NCBI RefSeq assembly: GCF_050436995.1
Contig: NC_134765.1
Span: 1,267,501 to 1,331,500 of the forward strand
DNA length: 64,000 nucleotides
Source: Anticarsia gemmatalis
Taxonomy: Eukaryota; Arthropoda; Insecta; Lepidoptera; Erebidae
Reading direction: 5' to 3'
Position 1 is the first letter of the stretch. Each line of letters starts with the position of its first letter. Below the pieces are notes generated by a model. The model was not told where the DNA came from. It made no database searches and saw nothing but the letters and a program-made list of their open reading frames with translations. The position numbers were made by a program, and so were the translations under genes. This document shows, in pieces, positions 39,101-54,100 of the stretch.

Positions 39101-42100
39101 AAGACGCAAAAAAAAAATACTGACGAACGACTTTCATAAATTTCGTATAATCGTTTGTAGAGTGGGAGTGTGTTGGCAAACAAAGATGTTACATATGCGT
39201 TGGTTGACAATTGCTGGGATGCAATCTTTGGTGCCTCTGTGAGAAATGGTTTCAGTCCCTGTGGGTGTGTTACATACAGTAGGGCTCCATAGAGGTATTG
39301 TAACTGAGCAGCTGGCATACACGAAAATAGTGTATTGCATGCATTGGTGTAAAAAAAATAGTGTTATTAGTATTTCATACAAATACAGCGATATAATTAA
39401 ACGCTCTTGTTTAAATCGCTACCCGCTTACAATAAGACAAACGCCTAAACCCATCGAGCCATAGTCCAGGAGCTAACAGCTTGAAGCTATGAAGCATAAC
39501 ATCGTACAACGATATTCTCTGCTGTAGTATATTTCGCATCTGTTGTTACAGCTAACAGTCTAGTGGATTTATAATGTTCATGCATATTCATCCAGCCTTC
39601 AGCGCTTTTAGAAACGGGCTTGAAGTGAGAGAGAATTTGCTTGGCGTATTTTAGTTCAAGAAATATAATAATATTCTATTTTTTTATTTTTTTTGTGAAT
39701 TAATTTTAAGCTCCTCTCATAAGCTGTATCAGAACTACTTTTGCAGAAAAGGAGATTATCAATGTAACTAACTTTTAACTGTAGTTAAAACCACAGTCAG
39801 GCCTGGTTTCACCACTTTTAAATATCTATCAGATGGAATTTTACGGCTTTTTTCGTGTATTTGCTGTCACTTTATTTATCAGATAAGTTCACCTGTACAC
39901 ATAAAACTCTACGCCCACAGCGGCCATCTTGTGAACGTCACTTAACTGTCAATTTGACACATTGAAATAAAAAACTGCCAGTCGAAAAAAAGTTTATGAA
40001 AAACACGCTTCAGTTGCGCTTTTCCCGAAGTTTTTATAGAGTTAAAAATGATAAAATATTTTGTATAATGTCAAAGTATTTTAAGCCTGACATTTAAAGA
40101 GTTTCGCGCGCTTTCGTTCGGCTCAAGGGCTCATTAAATTTTGAAAGTGTGTAATCGTGTTAAGTCCTTTCAAATAAACCTTTGGAATCAAATTATGAAC
40201 GGTGCAATACCAAAACCTTTGGTTTATATGTGTTCTTCTTAAACGTTTCGGTGGTATTTCCCAGTTTCTAAGAAAGGTTGATTTGATTTCTTATTGAAAC
40301 TTACTCCTATATGGTAAGGAATTTAGCGCTTGTTTAAGTATGTAACCAATATCGTAGTCAATACACAAATTTCTGGTGTTTGTAGTTATTGAAAAATATG
40401 AATGTCTCGTCGGCGGCACAATGATTTAAGGGGTAGTGAGTTCTATTCCCACACTAAAACTAATATGGACTGGTTGTAATTTGTGTCCGTTGTTCAAGTA
40501 TGTTTACAAAACTCCTCGAAACACAGGATTAATTTTCAGTCGTGGTACAAAAGTATTTTCTAAAATTTCGACAGTTAAATTCTAATGATACGGATCAAAT
40601 TGTGGACCTAGAAACCACTCAAGTCTTTCATTATAAATGAAAACGAGACCAATTACCCATTGTTCGTGACCTGTAAATGTCTACAACGGGTAATTACCCG
40701 TGGGTAAACTTGGTATTAAGTTGTAGCACATTATCAACGGCTTGATGGGTCACACGACACTTTTTATGGCTACTACCACTACATTACTGCTCGTTAAATA
40801 GAGAAACGGCTCTTGTATCAAGGACCTAGAATAAGGAGTATTTATATTTGCACCATTTCTACTACTTTTGTGATGCATATGATAGCCGCACATTCCTCAA
40901 ATTCAATAGTAGCGCATTATTGAATGCAGGTTTAGTGGATTCTTTGTGGATTCTTTGATTTAATTTATTATAATTTAAAACCAGTGTTTAATCAGGCGCT
41001 ATTTTGAAATTTTAAAGTATGATCTGATATAGGTCGAATCTGATTCGATCTTATTTGAATTCGATTCTGTCAGGAGTATGCCGGCAGATTTTTCTCAATT
41101 AGTCTCAAATTAAGGCCTGCACTACAACTACATTTATGAATAAGTGTCAGATAACCTATCCAAGGTGACAAAAAATGTATGAAAACAACTGTGAGAATTC
41201 TTATTAATAATCTAAGTACCTAAGTATTTAATAGTTATCCAGAAGTGGTAGGGACTTTATTCCCAATCAATTTAGTCCCATCTTATATCATTTCCATTTT
41301 ACACCCTGTTTTATCGCATACGCATCAATATGAAGGCCCCTTTACTATACAATCCAGGTTATTTGTCAGTAAGTATATTGGCTGTAAAGTAACGCAATAA
41401 CGATGTTGGTACAAAGGCATGTTGTTATAGCTTAGTAATGAATATTCAATGTACTTCGCTCGAGATTAATTTCACTTGTAGCATACATAAATACATACAT
41501 ACAATTATAATTACATACATACACACACGATTTTAAATACATAAACATCGGAAAAATACGCTTTTATTTTCCATTTCAAAATCAAAATCAAATCATTTAT
41601 TAATTTAAGTCAAATGCTGACACTTATGATAGTCAATGATACAGAGAGTGAATTTACCGCCAGTTCGGAAGGTAGGGCCATAGAAGAGCTGGCAAGAGAC
41701 TCCTGGCCACTCTTTTAATCGCTATTTAATGTAAAATACAATTTCATCCAACATCAAGGTTTAGTTTTCCTTGAAAAGACGAAAAGAGCACAGTATCTAA
41801 ATATATGTTTTCAGTTTTAGTTCCCAGTAATAGTGGGAACATCGAAATCTCATTTAATTAGCAATATTCTCAGTACCACGAACCATTTGGGTACCAAGTA
41901 ATAGATCGAGTTCCGAGTGCTTTTGAGAACATTCCTACGCTTGATTACTCCGAACTTACTCCGAAATAATGTGATTCACAGTCGCTTACACTAAAAAAAC
42001 AGTAATTTTGCATTAATTGATTACCATAATGCAAACACGAAATAGTTAGACATTAGATATTTTGGGGTCTAATTAAAAACCCCGTTACAGACCCCATATA

Positions 42101-45100
42101 TATCTTTTTATATCTTTTAATTAGAATATACCTTTTTTAATTAGAATCTTTCTAGTACCTACTTATTCAAAAAACAAAGTTCTTATTGTATCAAATCGAT
42201 TTTTTCCTTAGATTTCGTGGTCACCATTTGAACTAAACGCTAATTTTTAAAACCTTAATGCACAGCCTCACGGCACTGACATGATCATCACAATAATAAT
42301 GAATAAATACAAAGTAAAAATAGTTACTACATACAAGCACAATATCACATGACTTTCCAACCAAATATGTCACTCTATACATGATCAAATAAACTCTCTA
42401 CCACAATTGACACCGTGACACCTGATTAAGTTCCATCAAGCGACAAGCCAACAGATCACGTTACAACCTGCCACTCAATTTCACCCCCTATTCAACCCCT
42501 ACATGCCGTGTTTTACCCCCTTGTTCAGAGAAACACTTCAAATATCATCGATCATGTTTTATGTCACGTAGTGTTGGGTAAATTTTCTGAGTATTAATGT
42601 TTGATAAACCTGTGAGTCTTTAGCTTGCTTTATAGTGTTATTTTTTGCCGAAAAACGGAAACTTAAATAATCAATTTTCAGTAATTTTAATGTCTAACTT
42701 TTGTAACACTACTATTTTTTTATTAACTACTGTATTATGGATTTTGCGGACATATGTACATATATTTTGGTTAAACTTCTCAAGATCTTGGTCCAATTTC
42801 TACACAAGGAACGTTCAAAATTGGGTACATTTTTCACAATTGTTTAAAAGAAAATTATTTTTTTCAATAATTTTGTTATCACCAGCGTACGAATTTGTAT
42901 TCACTATATTATATCATACACTAGCTGACCCGCGCAACTTCGCTTGCGTCACGTAAGAGAGAATGGGTCATAATTTCCCCCGTTTTTGTAACATTTTTCG
43001 TTACTACTCCGCTCCTAATGGCCGTAGCGTGATGTTATATAGCCTATAGCCTTCCTCGATAAATGGGCTATCTAACAGTGAAAGAATTTTTCAAATCGGA
43101 CCAGTAGTTCCTGAGATTAGCGCGTTCAAACAAACAAACAAACAAACAAACAAACAAACTCTTCAGCTTTATAATATTAGTATAGATTTCTTACCTTAAT
43201 ACTAATACGTAAACCAACCCGTGGCCATCTGCTAGTTAATTTTATAAATGTTCCCAATATTTCATACTGTCGTCTTACTGTCCCGGTATTTCTAACATTG
43301 TTCGTTGTCCCGACAACTTCTAAATGAATTAGCCCTATTAGTATCGCTTGGAGCGAAACTTTGCCAAATTGCCATTGTCCTTTTTTGTCCTTTTGCTTTC
43401 CAGAATTTGTTTCGTTAATAGAGGCATTTTTAGTGTTAAATATGCGATATTTTAGCTAAAAAGTATGGAAGTTATAGAAGAGTTGCTTTTGCCCAATGTT
43501 TGTTTGATTGTAAGTATTACAAAATTGCGGCTCTTACGATACTTATATTTGTTTTAAGTTTTATTGCTCCCATTATGCTTCCAATACACTTGTTATCGTG
43601 CTTACTAGCACCTTAATATTATATTGATTTAATTTAATTTATCTTATGATCAAAGTGTTTACGGTGGTGTTGGTAGCAGCTCCTTACATAATCAATGATT
43701 TATACCAGACATAATTATATTGTTAAAACCATTTGGCGTTAAAAAAGAGTGGCCAAGAGTTTTTGGCCAGCTCTTCTCATTGGCCCTACCTTCCGAACTG
43801 GCGGTAAATTCACTCTTTGTATCATTGACTATCATAAATAAGTGTCAGCATTTGACCTATATGAATAAATGATTTGATTTTGATTTTGATTTATTCTTTT
43901 CGCGTTTTAAACCCATTAACAATTTTGTGTTATGTGTAGAAGTACAATAGCGCGATTCTGTACAGTCGGTACTGCCGAGTATAAAAAGTTTGACATTTAG
44001 AGGCGCTGATGAGGATTTCATAGAAAATTTATCGATGACAAGTCGGTTGTCGGTAGTTGATAGGAGTAGAGAGTTCTTTAAAGTTGGTTCAGTACTTTTT
44101 AAGCCAATTCGTTACAAAATTAGTTACATACAAAATATCTTTTATTTAAATTATATAAGTGTAGAAAAAATATGTTTTCTAAGATGTTTAAGGTACCTGA
44201 TAGTACTATTTTATAATTCAAAGAAAATTTCTTTGGACGGTAATGCCAAAGGCAGTTTTCCACGAATATAATCAAGCAAATTACTTCTCTAAGAAAGTTT
44301 TAACATAAGGACTATAATTTTAGCAAAGTGCTTTAGTTTCTAGGAACAGAGATTTAAACTGACTTTTATAGTGACTTATATTATTTTCTACCTACTTACA
44401 TTGCTGCTGCCTTATTATATTAATTTGTTTTTTAGTATTAAAGGACAAGGATTATGAAGAAATAGGAGGCTATCCCTCTATAAGAAAATCGACATTTTGT
44501 ATACCTGTCTACCACTGTCAATTAAATATATGTACATTATGTAATTTACTTTTCAAAACTATCGATGTATGTTTCCAAATTAATACAGAGCAACACTAAA
44601 AGCAAAGAGATTGTTATAAAAATAATGTATTTTAAAATATTAAAAGCACAAATTATTATATTGAAAAAACTATAGTAAAGTAAAAAATATAAATCAGTTT
44701 TCAGCGCCACTGAAAATTCGTAACAAAGGAAACACGCTGACATTTTTCACTGAAAACCTACTCGTAGTATATTCAGTTTTCAGCAAATATAAATAGCACT
44801 TCATAAATTTTAATTGAATCCCCGTTTTTCGATCATGGCCGAATAATTCGAGGCGGAATGTATCGTGCTTTTAATTTTGTTCTTTATTTTGTACATCGAA
44901 AGAGCTTTAAAAGGTTTTGCGACATTTTTAGACAATGGTCCGCTTGATGAAGTATTTTATGTCTGATTTTTGTCAAATTGATTCGAGACATAATAAAAAT
45001 TCGTATTAAAAAATAACGAGGAAATTTTTATTATGTATCTTTTTAGCTCACAAATGCTCTACATTAGTGAAAAGATAAATAAGCAATTTTGAAGTCAGTA

Positions 45101-48100
45101 AACTGCAGAGCTGATTTTTTAATACTGTAGCGCAATGCTCTATAGATGATTCTACCGAGTATTGAGAGTTTGACGTTTAAAATGTAGTGTAAAAATTGTT
45201 CTTACGGCGCCCGTTAGAGGCACTGATGAGATTTTCATACTCGATAGCCGATTGTGATTGACAAGCCAATTTATTTTTTTAAATTAATTACTTTAATTTC
45301 TTCGAGACATAAAGCGTTCGAAACAATTCGTAAACAACGTGATCTTCACCGTCATAACTAATTACAACTAAGAACAACTCATTTAATAAATCACGTCAAA
45401 AATTATATAAGCGTCTCTCCCTAATCCGATCGCCTGAATATTTTGGGCCTAAAATCTGAAATTCCAGTGATCCAATTTAGGGTATTACAAACAATGACAG
45501 CTTGGCTTTACTTATCATTACAAAGACGATCTGAAAAGATTTCCTCTACTAATTTAGGGATTGAGGAAGAAAACCGGTGAAAAAACGTAGAGATAAAAAG
45601 ATAAGTTGATTTCGCATTATTCTTTGTAAAATCTGTTACGTAAGCAAAGTTTGAAGAATGGTTTAGAGGGATAAAGTGTTTGTCGGATATACTCGCAATA
45701 GGTGTGGATTGCTTTTTTGCAATCGGATCAATTCCTCAACATTATCGTCAATTTAAAAAAATACTTTAGAGATAAACGAAGACTGGAGGCTGATATACTG
45801 CCTCTGTGGCGCGGTAGGTAGTGTAGGCAATTGTATTTTTTTTTTTTTTTTTTTTATATTTTTATTTAGACAATTTAATAGGTACAAGATGTTTTAGAAA
45901 CTGTACAGAACTTATAGAACTAAATATTTACATTAAATTATTAAAATTAAAACTATATATACACATTGGATTGTATTGGTCTCGCTATGGTTCAATTATC
46001 GGGTCGGGCAAAGTACTAAAGGTCTTTTCAAAATTATACAAGAATATTTATTAGTAGTAGCCCGAAGTTTGATAACTTGCCTGGTGAATGAAAAAAGGCT
46101 CACCCCCTGTTACATAAAACTAACATTAGTAATGGCGAACGTGGGTGTGCTAATTACACCTCTTCCTACACCTTTGGCAATAAAAAACGTGATATTATGT
46201 ATATACTAGAGGCTGCCCGCGACTTCGTCCGCGTGGAAACCTTTCCCGTGTAAATCCCTATCCCTCGGGAACTTCGGGATAAAAAGTAACCTATGTATTA
46301 TTTTGGGTCTTCCGCTACCTACATACCAAATTTCATCTTAATCGATTTAGTAGTATTTGCGTGAAAGAGTAACAAACATCTATAAATACTCACAAACTTT
46401 CGCATTCATAAAATTAATTAGTAAGATAGTAGGATGTAGATAAACCAAGTTTCAATCTGTCACGTACTTTCTAATTGGATTACAAATTAAAATAGAAACA
46501 GCTAAAAGAAAGTCCACATAATCTATCAATTAGTGCAATCAGATGGATAGCAAAAGGCTAACGAGGTATTTCAGAACCGTAGATAAAAACCCGAAGGAGA
46601 TCGTGTTGCGAACTACGGACTATAATTACGAGACGTAATCTGGCGGACTCGAGTCCGAACACCGATTATAATAAACCTAACGTAATCACTTGAGGTTAGG
46701 AAGTTGGTTCACTAGTTAGAAATAGAAAAATAGAGATTTAGGGTTTATTTTGTGTAGTATTGTTCTTCGAATTGCGTGAAGAATTGCTATAAGGAAATTG
46801 GTTTACCATCAACAGCCTTATCAGCAAACTTTATGATGATATTTTGATAGTTTTCTTTCCTTGAATATATTTGCTTGTTTGGGGTTATTACTCACTAGCT
46901 GACCCGTGCGGCTCCGCTCGCGTGAATTTCGTACTGTTGCTTATTCGTTTGAGCACGCGAATTGCGAAGCACTCGATACACCTACACATAAAAATGTTAA
47001 CAACTCTTTTGTCATCTAATGGTTATTTACGAAAGGGACCCGAAAGGCACACAATGTGACACAGGCTCAGGCAGGCCTGATTTCCTGTGGTTACCTTCTT
47101 TTCCGCTCTCGTCTGTATCCGTAGCAGTTTACAGTGTAAAATATAATACCTTATAATAGACTGACCATTGCTTACCCGTCTGGATTCAGAATATTATTAT
47201 AGGTCCTATCTGCGCCGGAGCTCTTCAGACGCGTAAAAATGTATACTTGCGATGATACGTCCGAAACCGCGTAACCCGTAATTATTTTTTATACTTATAT
47301 CATCCGTTGTTTATTTTTTAAAACTTACCACATAGTCTGTTTCATAGCTATCCAATTTATTTCCTTAATGCAACCAATTAATTTGGTTATTAAATAATTA
47401 TGTGATTCGAACAACAACGCCATCTGTCAGTTGCGGCGAACAACGACAACAAACGAAATTACTCGGTTTGCCATCTAGGATATCCCGATCGCACCGGACC
47501 CACGTAAACCAACATTTTTGTGTAATATATCATACAACATTTATGTTTAAAAATCTTATAAAAATGTATAGCATGTTTCAAAGGTATTTTTTACAATAAA
47601 GCCATCAAAATAAATTAATTAGAAAAAACTTACATGCTTTGTTGCGGTTTATAACGCCATCTATTGGTTGGTGCGAACAACAGGTATCGATACGGCGGGC
47701 GCCGCGTTAACTATGCGAATGTTGTGAAATGAATTGCAATGCCATCTGTGGTCTCTATAGGGAAACGCAGGTTCAAACGATTTCTACGTATTTTTTTCAA
47801 TTTTCTAAAAATCTTTGAAATTTTATGCTATAAAAAGTATCCTAGAAATTGCTCGACTACTTATTCTATGCATATACCAAATTTCAGTGCATTCTATCCG
47901 GTAGTTTTTACGTGATAGCGACACATACAGACGGAGGACAGACAGACAGACGGACAGACAGAAAAGAAAATTATAAATTGCAGATTCGGTATCAGTATCC
48001 GTTACTAAACATCCCCCATTGGTTTTTTTTTAAATATATTCAATGTACAGAATTGACCTCTCTACAGATTTATTATAAGTATAGAAGAAGATATTATAGG

Positions 48101-51100
48101 CACCTTGTTACTAAAGAATTAGAAGACTAACTCAACTGATTTATAAATCATTATGTCGGATTTATACTAACTGTAGAGGTCCATATTTTTATGTATTTAT
48201 TGTCGTCATTTATTTGTTTTTTTTATAGATATTTTCTTAGGACAGTGTCATTATAAACCAAACTCCACAACAACAAACCATTTAGAGGAAATAAAACCAA
48301 ACTTTTATATCTGTAAGTGTAAAACCTTCATAATGTTACCTAATAACATTACCGCTCTAATCGGCAGTGTTGCCATTAGAAATAATACCGGTGGAAGAAA
48401 AGCTCAGCTCCAACTTGGTTCGTAATAGACCGGTCTAATTGCTTTCAACGTATAAATGGATTGAATTTGCTTTTCCTTTGCCAAATTTGTTCCAACATAG
48501 CGAGGTAATTGAAAAGTTTAAGTATTAGAATTACCAGATCTGAGAGCGAGATTCATTTGAATGTTTGAGTAAGAATTTTTAGGGTGAGGTCTATGTTAAT
48601 TTGGGTTAAAATGGACTTGATTTGATTTAGTAGATGCTGGTTAGTCTCAATTTACTCTGTACTATGATGAATGTTAGAGCATCTGCACGTACAGCCATAT
48701 AAAAAGCTATTGTTTTTAGTAGTATTTAGAATAATAAATTGAATATTTACTTTTATTGACCTTTTACGAGTAGGTCGTTAAACGTCCATACAATTTTTTG
48801 CTACTATCAACCTAAATATATTCTATTGGCATCTAAAATCACTCTTTTCTATGAGTTTCTTTTAAAGGCACTACTGCTGGCTTCAGTTACGACATAAAAA
48901 CATTTTTAAAAAGCAAACCACCATATCTTCTTCGTCATTTCTGCCACATCTAATTTCGCCTTCTCTTTTGTTCTAGAATACTGTCACCCGTACGAGCCGT
49001 TCAAGTGTCCAGTGGACGGCAACTGTATCTCCATACAGTACCTGTGTGACGGCGCTCCGGACTGCATTGATGGCTACGATGAGGACTCCAAGCTTTGCAC
49101 TGCTGGTAAGAACAGCCTCTTTCTTCTGTTGATGATGTTATATCATCCAAAGGTGTTAACACAGGTTTATTGTGGAAACATACATTATTTTTATTATGAT
49201 ATATGCCTAGGGTGTAGCTGCAATTCGGTTGATAGGCATAGAAGCAGTCAGAGGCAGTCTTTCTACTTGTTTATACCAAATTTTGCTATATTGGGCCGAT
49301 TCACGGGTTGAACGAGAGTATCACTGATATTTTCAATTAATATGAGAATATTTACCAAAAGTGGTCTCCGGTATATAGCAATTGGCTCGTCCGCTATAAC
49401 GTGAGACCAACGTTGTAAATGGCGAACATGAGCGTACTGCTTAATGACATTGTACATCAGCACTATTAAATCATCGAGATAGCGACTAATATCTATTTCT
49501 ATTAGTTAGATCAAACACGTTACAACTATTCAGACATAAAATTAACGCTCCTAATTGCTGTAACAGCCAAGAAGCTTCGAAACAAACTTTCACCCAAACT
49601 TTTCGAACAAAAAACTATCTATTTTTGTCTTCCATCAAACATGTAACTATACGCGAACTATTTAATCAAGTTAGTAACATTATACAGAAGGAAACTCACA
49701 TTGAACTGGTAATTGAGCGACTAATCAAACTTTGTGGCCCTTTTGGGACAGCCCTATGCGTCACACGCTGGAAGGGACATTAGTTCCGGGTCGACGTTGT
49801 TTTTGTTTACTTGTTAGGGTTGGCGAGCTAAATTAAATTTTGACTTTTAATTAAAAATTTGATTGGCTCCTTTCAGCTTGCTTAATAAAGTAAACATGCA
49901 ATTTCCCGTGCGTAAATGTCTAAACTTAACTTGACAGGATTTTTATTGTAGTTTCCTGTTATAGTTTATGATAGCCATGAAGACGTTTTATACACGAGGT
50001 TAAAATTTCGTTTTAAAGTATAAAGAATCTGTTTTTTCTTCAAGCCTTAAAAACAGCAACAGACAACCTTCAAAAAGTTTTCATTTTGGCCCTATTATTT
50101 TAAAATGCTGTATCAAAACACTGTTAAAACACTGTACTGTATTTGTGGTTGTAAGATTAAACATTTAACAGATTACGTCATACAATATCTGTCAAAACAT
50201 CTAAGTTATTTCACAAATAAAATTATCCAAAGATGTGTTGACCTTAAGATAATATATCATCTCATAAATAACACCCAGAAAACTAATTGTTAACCCTGTC
50301 CATCTTTATTACTCTTACAAAACAATTTAAACCTCCATTTAAACTACCCACATGAATAAAAACACCGTTAATTCAAACGCGTGTAAGCGTTGAACTTTGC
50401 AACGTAAAAGTGCGGAACAAAGTGCACTGAAAACTGAAAAGTAATAAAGAGCGCCATATTTAAATGTGACGTCATAACCGCTGACGTGCGGAGAAGTGGA
50501 TTATAACTTGTGTTTTATGGACGGTGTTGCCAACGTAAATATACCTACTTACCTTTTTTTTCTTGTATTTATGTATGTTGTAGAAAATTTATGTTTTAGC
50601 GGCAGTTTCACAGCTTATGATTAAGTGTTTTTTAACGTTTTTAAATTATTGCGGCTTGTACTAATGCTAAGGCTTATTTACACGTACCACAGCCATACCA
50701 CGACGAGGCGACAAAATGTGGTTGCGATGTAGTCGCGATTTGGTTAACGGCGGCAAAATATGGTAGTGTAAATTATATTTCATTCAATGAGAAAATGTGC
50801 ACCCGACCACATGTAGTCGTTGTGGTTGTGATACGTCTGAAATTGATGCACAGCGGATTTTTGGCGCGGTGGATATTTTAACGAGCTGATTGTAAGTGAC
50901 CCTCAGGTCGTAAAAATAATGAACTAACGGATTGCTATCGATTTGGAAGTAAAGTTATAGGTACCTATTTTACTATGTCAAGTGGATTCTTATAACTGTG
51001 TTTCAAAGTTGATAGTCGATACCAGACTATTAATATAGACCTAAGTTTACCAGACACTGCCAGACAGTTCTAAAAAGTTCCCTCACTCCCAATTCGTAAA

Positions 51101-54100
51101 CTAAATAAATACACTATATTTCAAATATCATTACTTTGAAAAGACATAATGTAATAACACACATTTGAAAAAGATATAAAACAAATATATCTTCATGTAT
51201 TCATAGTATTTACTCGGGCCAATTGATAACTTAATATATTTCAGTTTATTCGGGTTTAAGTGCTGCCAACCAGAGTGCTATAAATATTTATATGAGAGAC
51301 GAATTTTGTATCAATTTTCTAACATTTTCACTTGATGTGAAAATGGAATTATGTTTTAGTAATAGTATAACATGGCTGTTCAAAATGTAGCTTTTAAGGA
51401 TTTCGTATACAAGGAGCAAAAACGGGACCCTCTTACTGAGACTTGTCTGTCTATTACCAGATTGTATCTCATGAACCATGATAGCGGCTGAAATTCCCAT
51501 AGATTCTGATGATGTATTTATTAACAACAAACTACAGTAAAATAAATATTTAAAGGGGCTCCCATACGCGACAAACGTAATATTATTTACTAAAATACTA
51601 CGGAACCCTTCGTGCGCGAGTGAAACTTGCACTTGGCCGGTATTTTTCTGTTTTGAAACGAAGTTTTCCTTACATAATCTAACAAACATACGAAGTATTT
51701 CCTCACGCAATGGTTATACGAATTCAATAGGGTGTAATATAGGTAGCTAACTAAATAAATCTGTGATTTATTATCAATTTTGCTTTAATAAGACTGTCAA
51801 TACATACAAACAATATTTTCATACAACAATATTATTATTATACACAGAATAATATAACAAAGGAAATGAGGAGCCGTATTGAACGCGGATATAAAACCGA
51901 ACGAACTTCATCAAACATGCCGCCCACGGATTTACACGAAACAACTGATAAAAGCCTTTTATTTATTACTAATTAATTAATGGATTAAAGTAAAAGGGGC
52001 AAAGGTGAAAAACAATAAGTACAAAAGTACTTATTCGTGAGTTTTTCGAAACTGAAACTGTATAAATAGTGAGTAACTTGATTTAGATATTGCAATAATT
52101 CAAAATATTAAAGTGCCTAACGTGCTTTTATAACACTACCTAATAGATAAATAGTTTAATAAAAAAAAAAAGTAGGTATAAGTAAATGTACCCTTAAAAT
52201 TGCAACACCCGAAACGGGTAACTGTTGGAACTATTATTATATTGTAACAACTTCTACACAGTTTTTATGATGCAATAAATATATGTTTATGTCTTACGTT
52301 CACTGGTGGAAAACTCAGTGCTTTAAGTCAATGTTTCATGGGGTAAATTTATTGATGGATGGTCATTTACTGAAGCGAAAAGACTCCGTTTCTAAAACGG
52401 GCCAAGTAATAAAATATTATGTTACCGTATAGCACTTTTAGAATAAAATATTTTACTTAAAATGCCCTAAACGCAGCCTAATTTTAAATTTGTCCTAGCC
52501 GTCCAGGACAAATTGAAAAGAAAACACGTTGGATGAATATTTTTTGCAGAATAGTTTCAATATTTCGTAAACTTTTGTTCAATGTGGAGCTTTATTGCAT
52601 AGATGCATATACTAAACCAGTAGTAGGAGACATTATTGAAAGAAACTATTATTATGTGGGTGTAATACGTGTCCCACTCTTTAGGGAAATAAATATATAC
52701 CTGATACGGTATTGTTCGGTATATATTACCAATATCACAAATATAAAAACATTATTTTACTGGTAAAGTATACTTTTACACTTTTCGAAAAATATTCATT
52801 GTGCGGTACCGCGACTACTTTTCCGAGAATTTCTCTGGATAGACTGTGTGAAAAATTATATGAATGAAATAGCAATGACGACATAAATGACTGAAAATTC
52901 TCTTTTTCTATAAAAGAAAAGCTGTCGTCCGCGACTTTTGTCTGCTTTAGTATTTTGTTATTGGCGATACATACACATTTTCTTGTTCGTATTTTGGAAA
53001 CGATTTCGATAAAATTTTACAATGCTAAGTTACTTCGGATGATAGGACATGTAGAGAATATTATTATTCAATGAGTCTTTTATTAAAATATCATTCGCCA
53101 TTGGCGTATAGTTACGCTATTATTAGCAATTTATAATTAACAAAGTTTACTATAAATTGTTTATTATAAATAATAATAAATACTAATAATAGCAATTCAT
53201 AATTTAGCTTTATAATAATTAAGTAGTAATACCACTGTATATGATGTATAAATGCATAGAGTACTGTAATGGTGGTCGCATGTTTATAAAGTTCGTAATA
53301 CGACTAATACGTGACATTCCATGGTCTTTTATACCCATGGGAAGACGTAAATTGTGTTGTAGTTATGTCACAACCTACGTTTATGGCATGCTATTAGTAG
53401 TGAGGAAAATACTTTGAAAGAATAATAATCTTAATTTAGCAACGGACAAATTCAAGACTTGGAATTGTGATTCCGTAGATTCGTATCCCAATCAACGCAC
53501 TACTCACACTCGGACACTCCCAATAAAAGCCTAAATGTATTGTAAATATTTAAATACATATTACGAATTTGATTGCCTCCGTGGCGCAGTGGTTAAGGTC
53601 ACCACGCCGCTACCATTGTGTCGGAAGGTCGTGGGTTCGATTCCCACACGGAACAATTATATTATTTGTGCGATCCGCCCCGAGTGCAGTCTTACACCAT
53701 CACTCAAGCCTAAGAAGCAGACAATGATCTTGATAGATTAAAATGGTTTTTCTGCAAACCAAAACATATACAAACAAACATACATAAAAAAAGCTTTCTT
53801 CCCATAGCCACAGTCCAGAGAAAGTCCCTTGGTACGATTTTTACCAACTTCTTTTGCTTCATACACATGTCGTATAGGACCGCCGGTTACGAGTTAAACC
53901 AAAACATGGCTATGAAAATAGACACCGTCTTATGATATTAAATATGAACTCATATAATAAACGATAGTGCTTTCTAATGAATTAGATATATCCCATTACG
54001 GGACTAACGGTCTGTTCCACACTAAATTACAATACTACTAAAACAGCTTTCAACGAAATAGCTTTCTTTACGATCCGCGATCAGTTTTATTGCGACTAAA

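Larger units (their letters stand above)
21111..48976 (+). other. Intron 1 of the prohormone-4 coding region (27.9 kb)
   Basis: Phase-1 GT-AG intron separating the signal-peptide exon from the LDLa exon. It holds no convincing host exon. The content is repeats (annotated separately: Helitrons, SINEs, a Harbinger-like element, MITEs, LINE tails) in AT-rich filler. Small ORFs inside (up to about 100 codons) lack codon bias, domains or splice context. Confidence 0.85.

Noticed and set aside
42645..42956. 103-codon plus-strand ORF
   Set aside because: Its end runs into the Helitron terminus at 42921 and the rest is hydrophobic AT-rich translation without a plausible start context.
51288..51710. 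140-codon minus-strand ORF inside intron 2 of prohormone-4
   Set aside because: It overlaps a stretch that reads as a lepidopteran interspersed repeat and shows no recognisable protein feature.
53572..53660. Possible tRNA gene (good A and B boxes)
   Set aside because: The same tRNA-like head is followed by the same non-tRNA body at 7661 and 24251, and no complete cloverleaf with acceptor stem is seen; it is a SINE.
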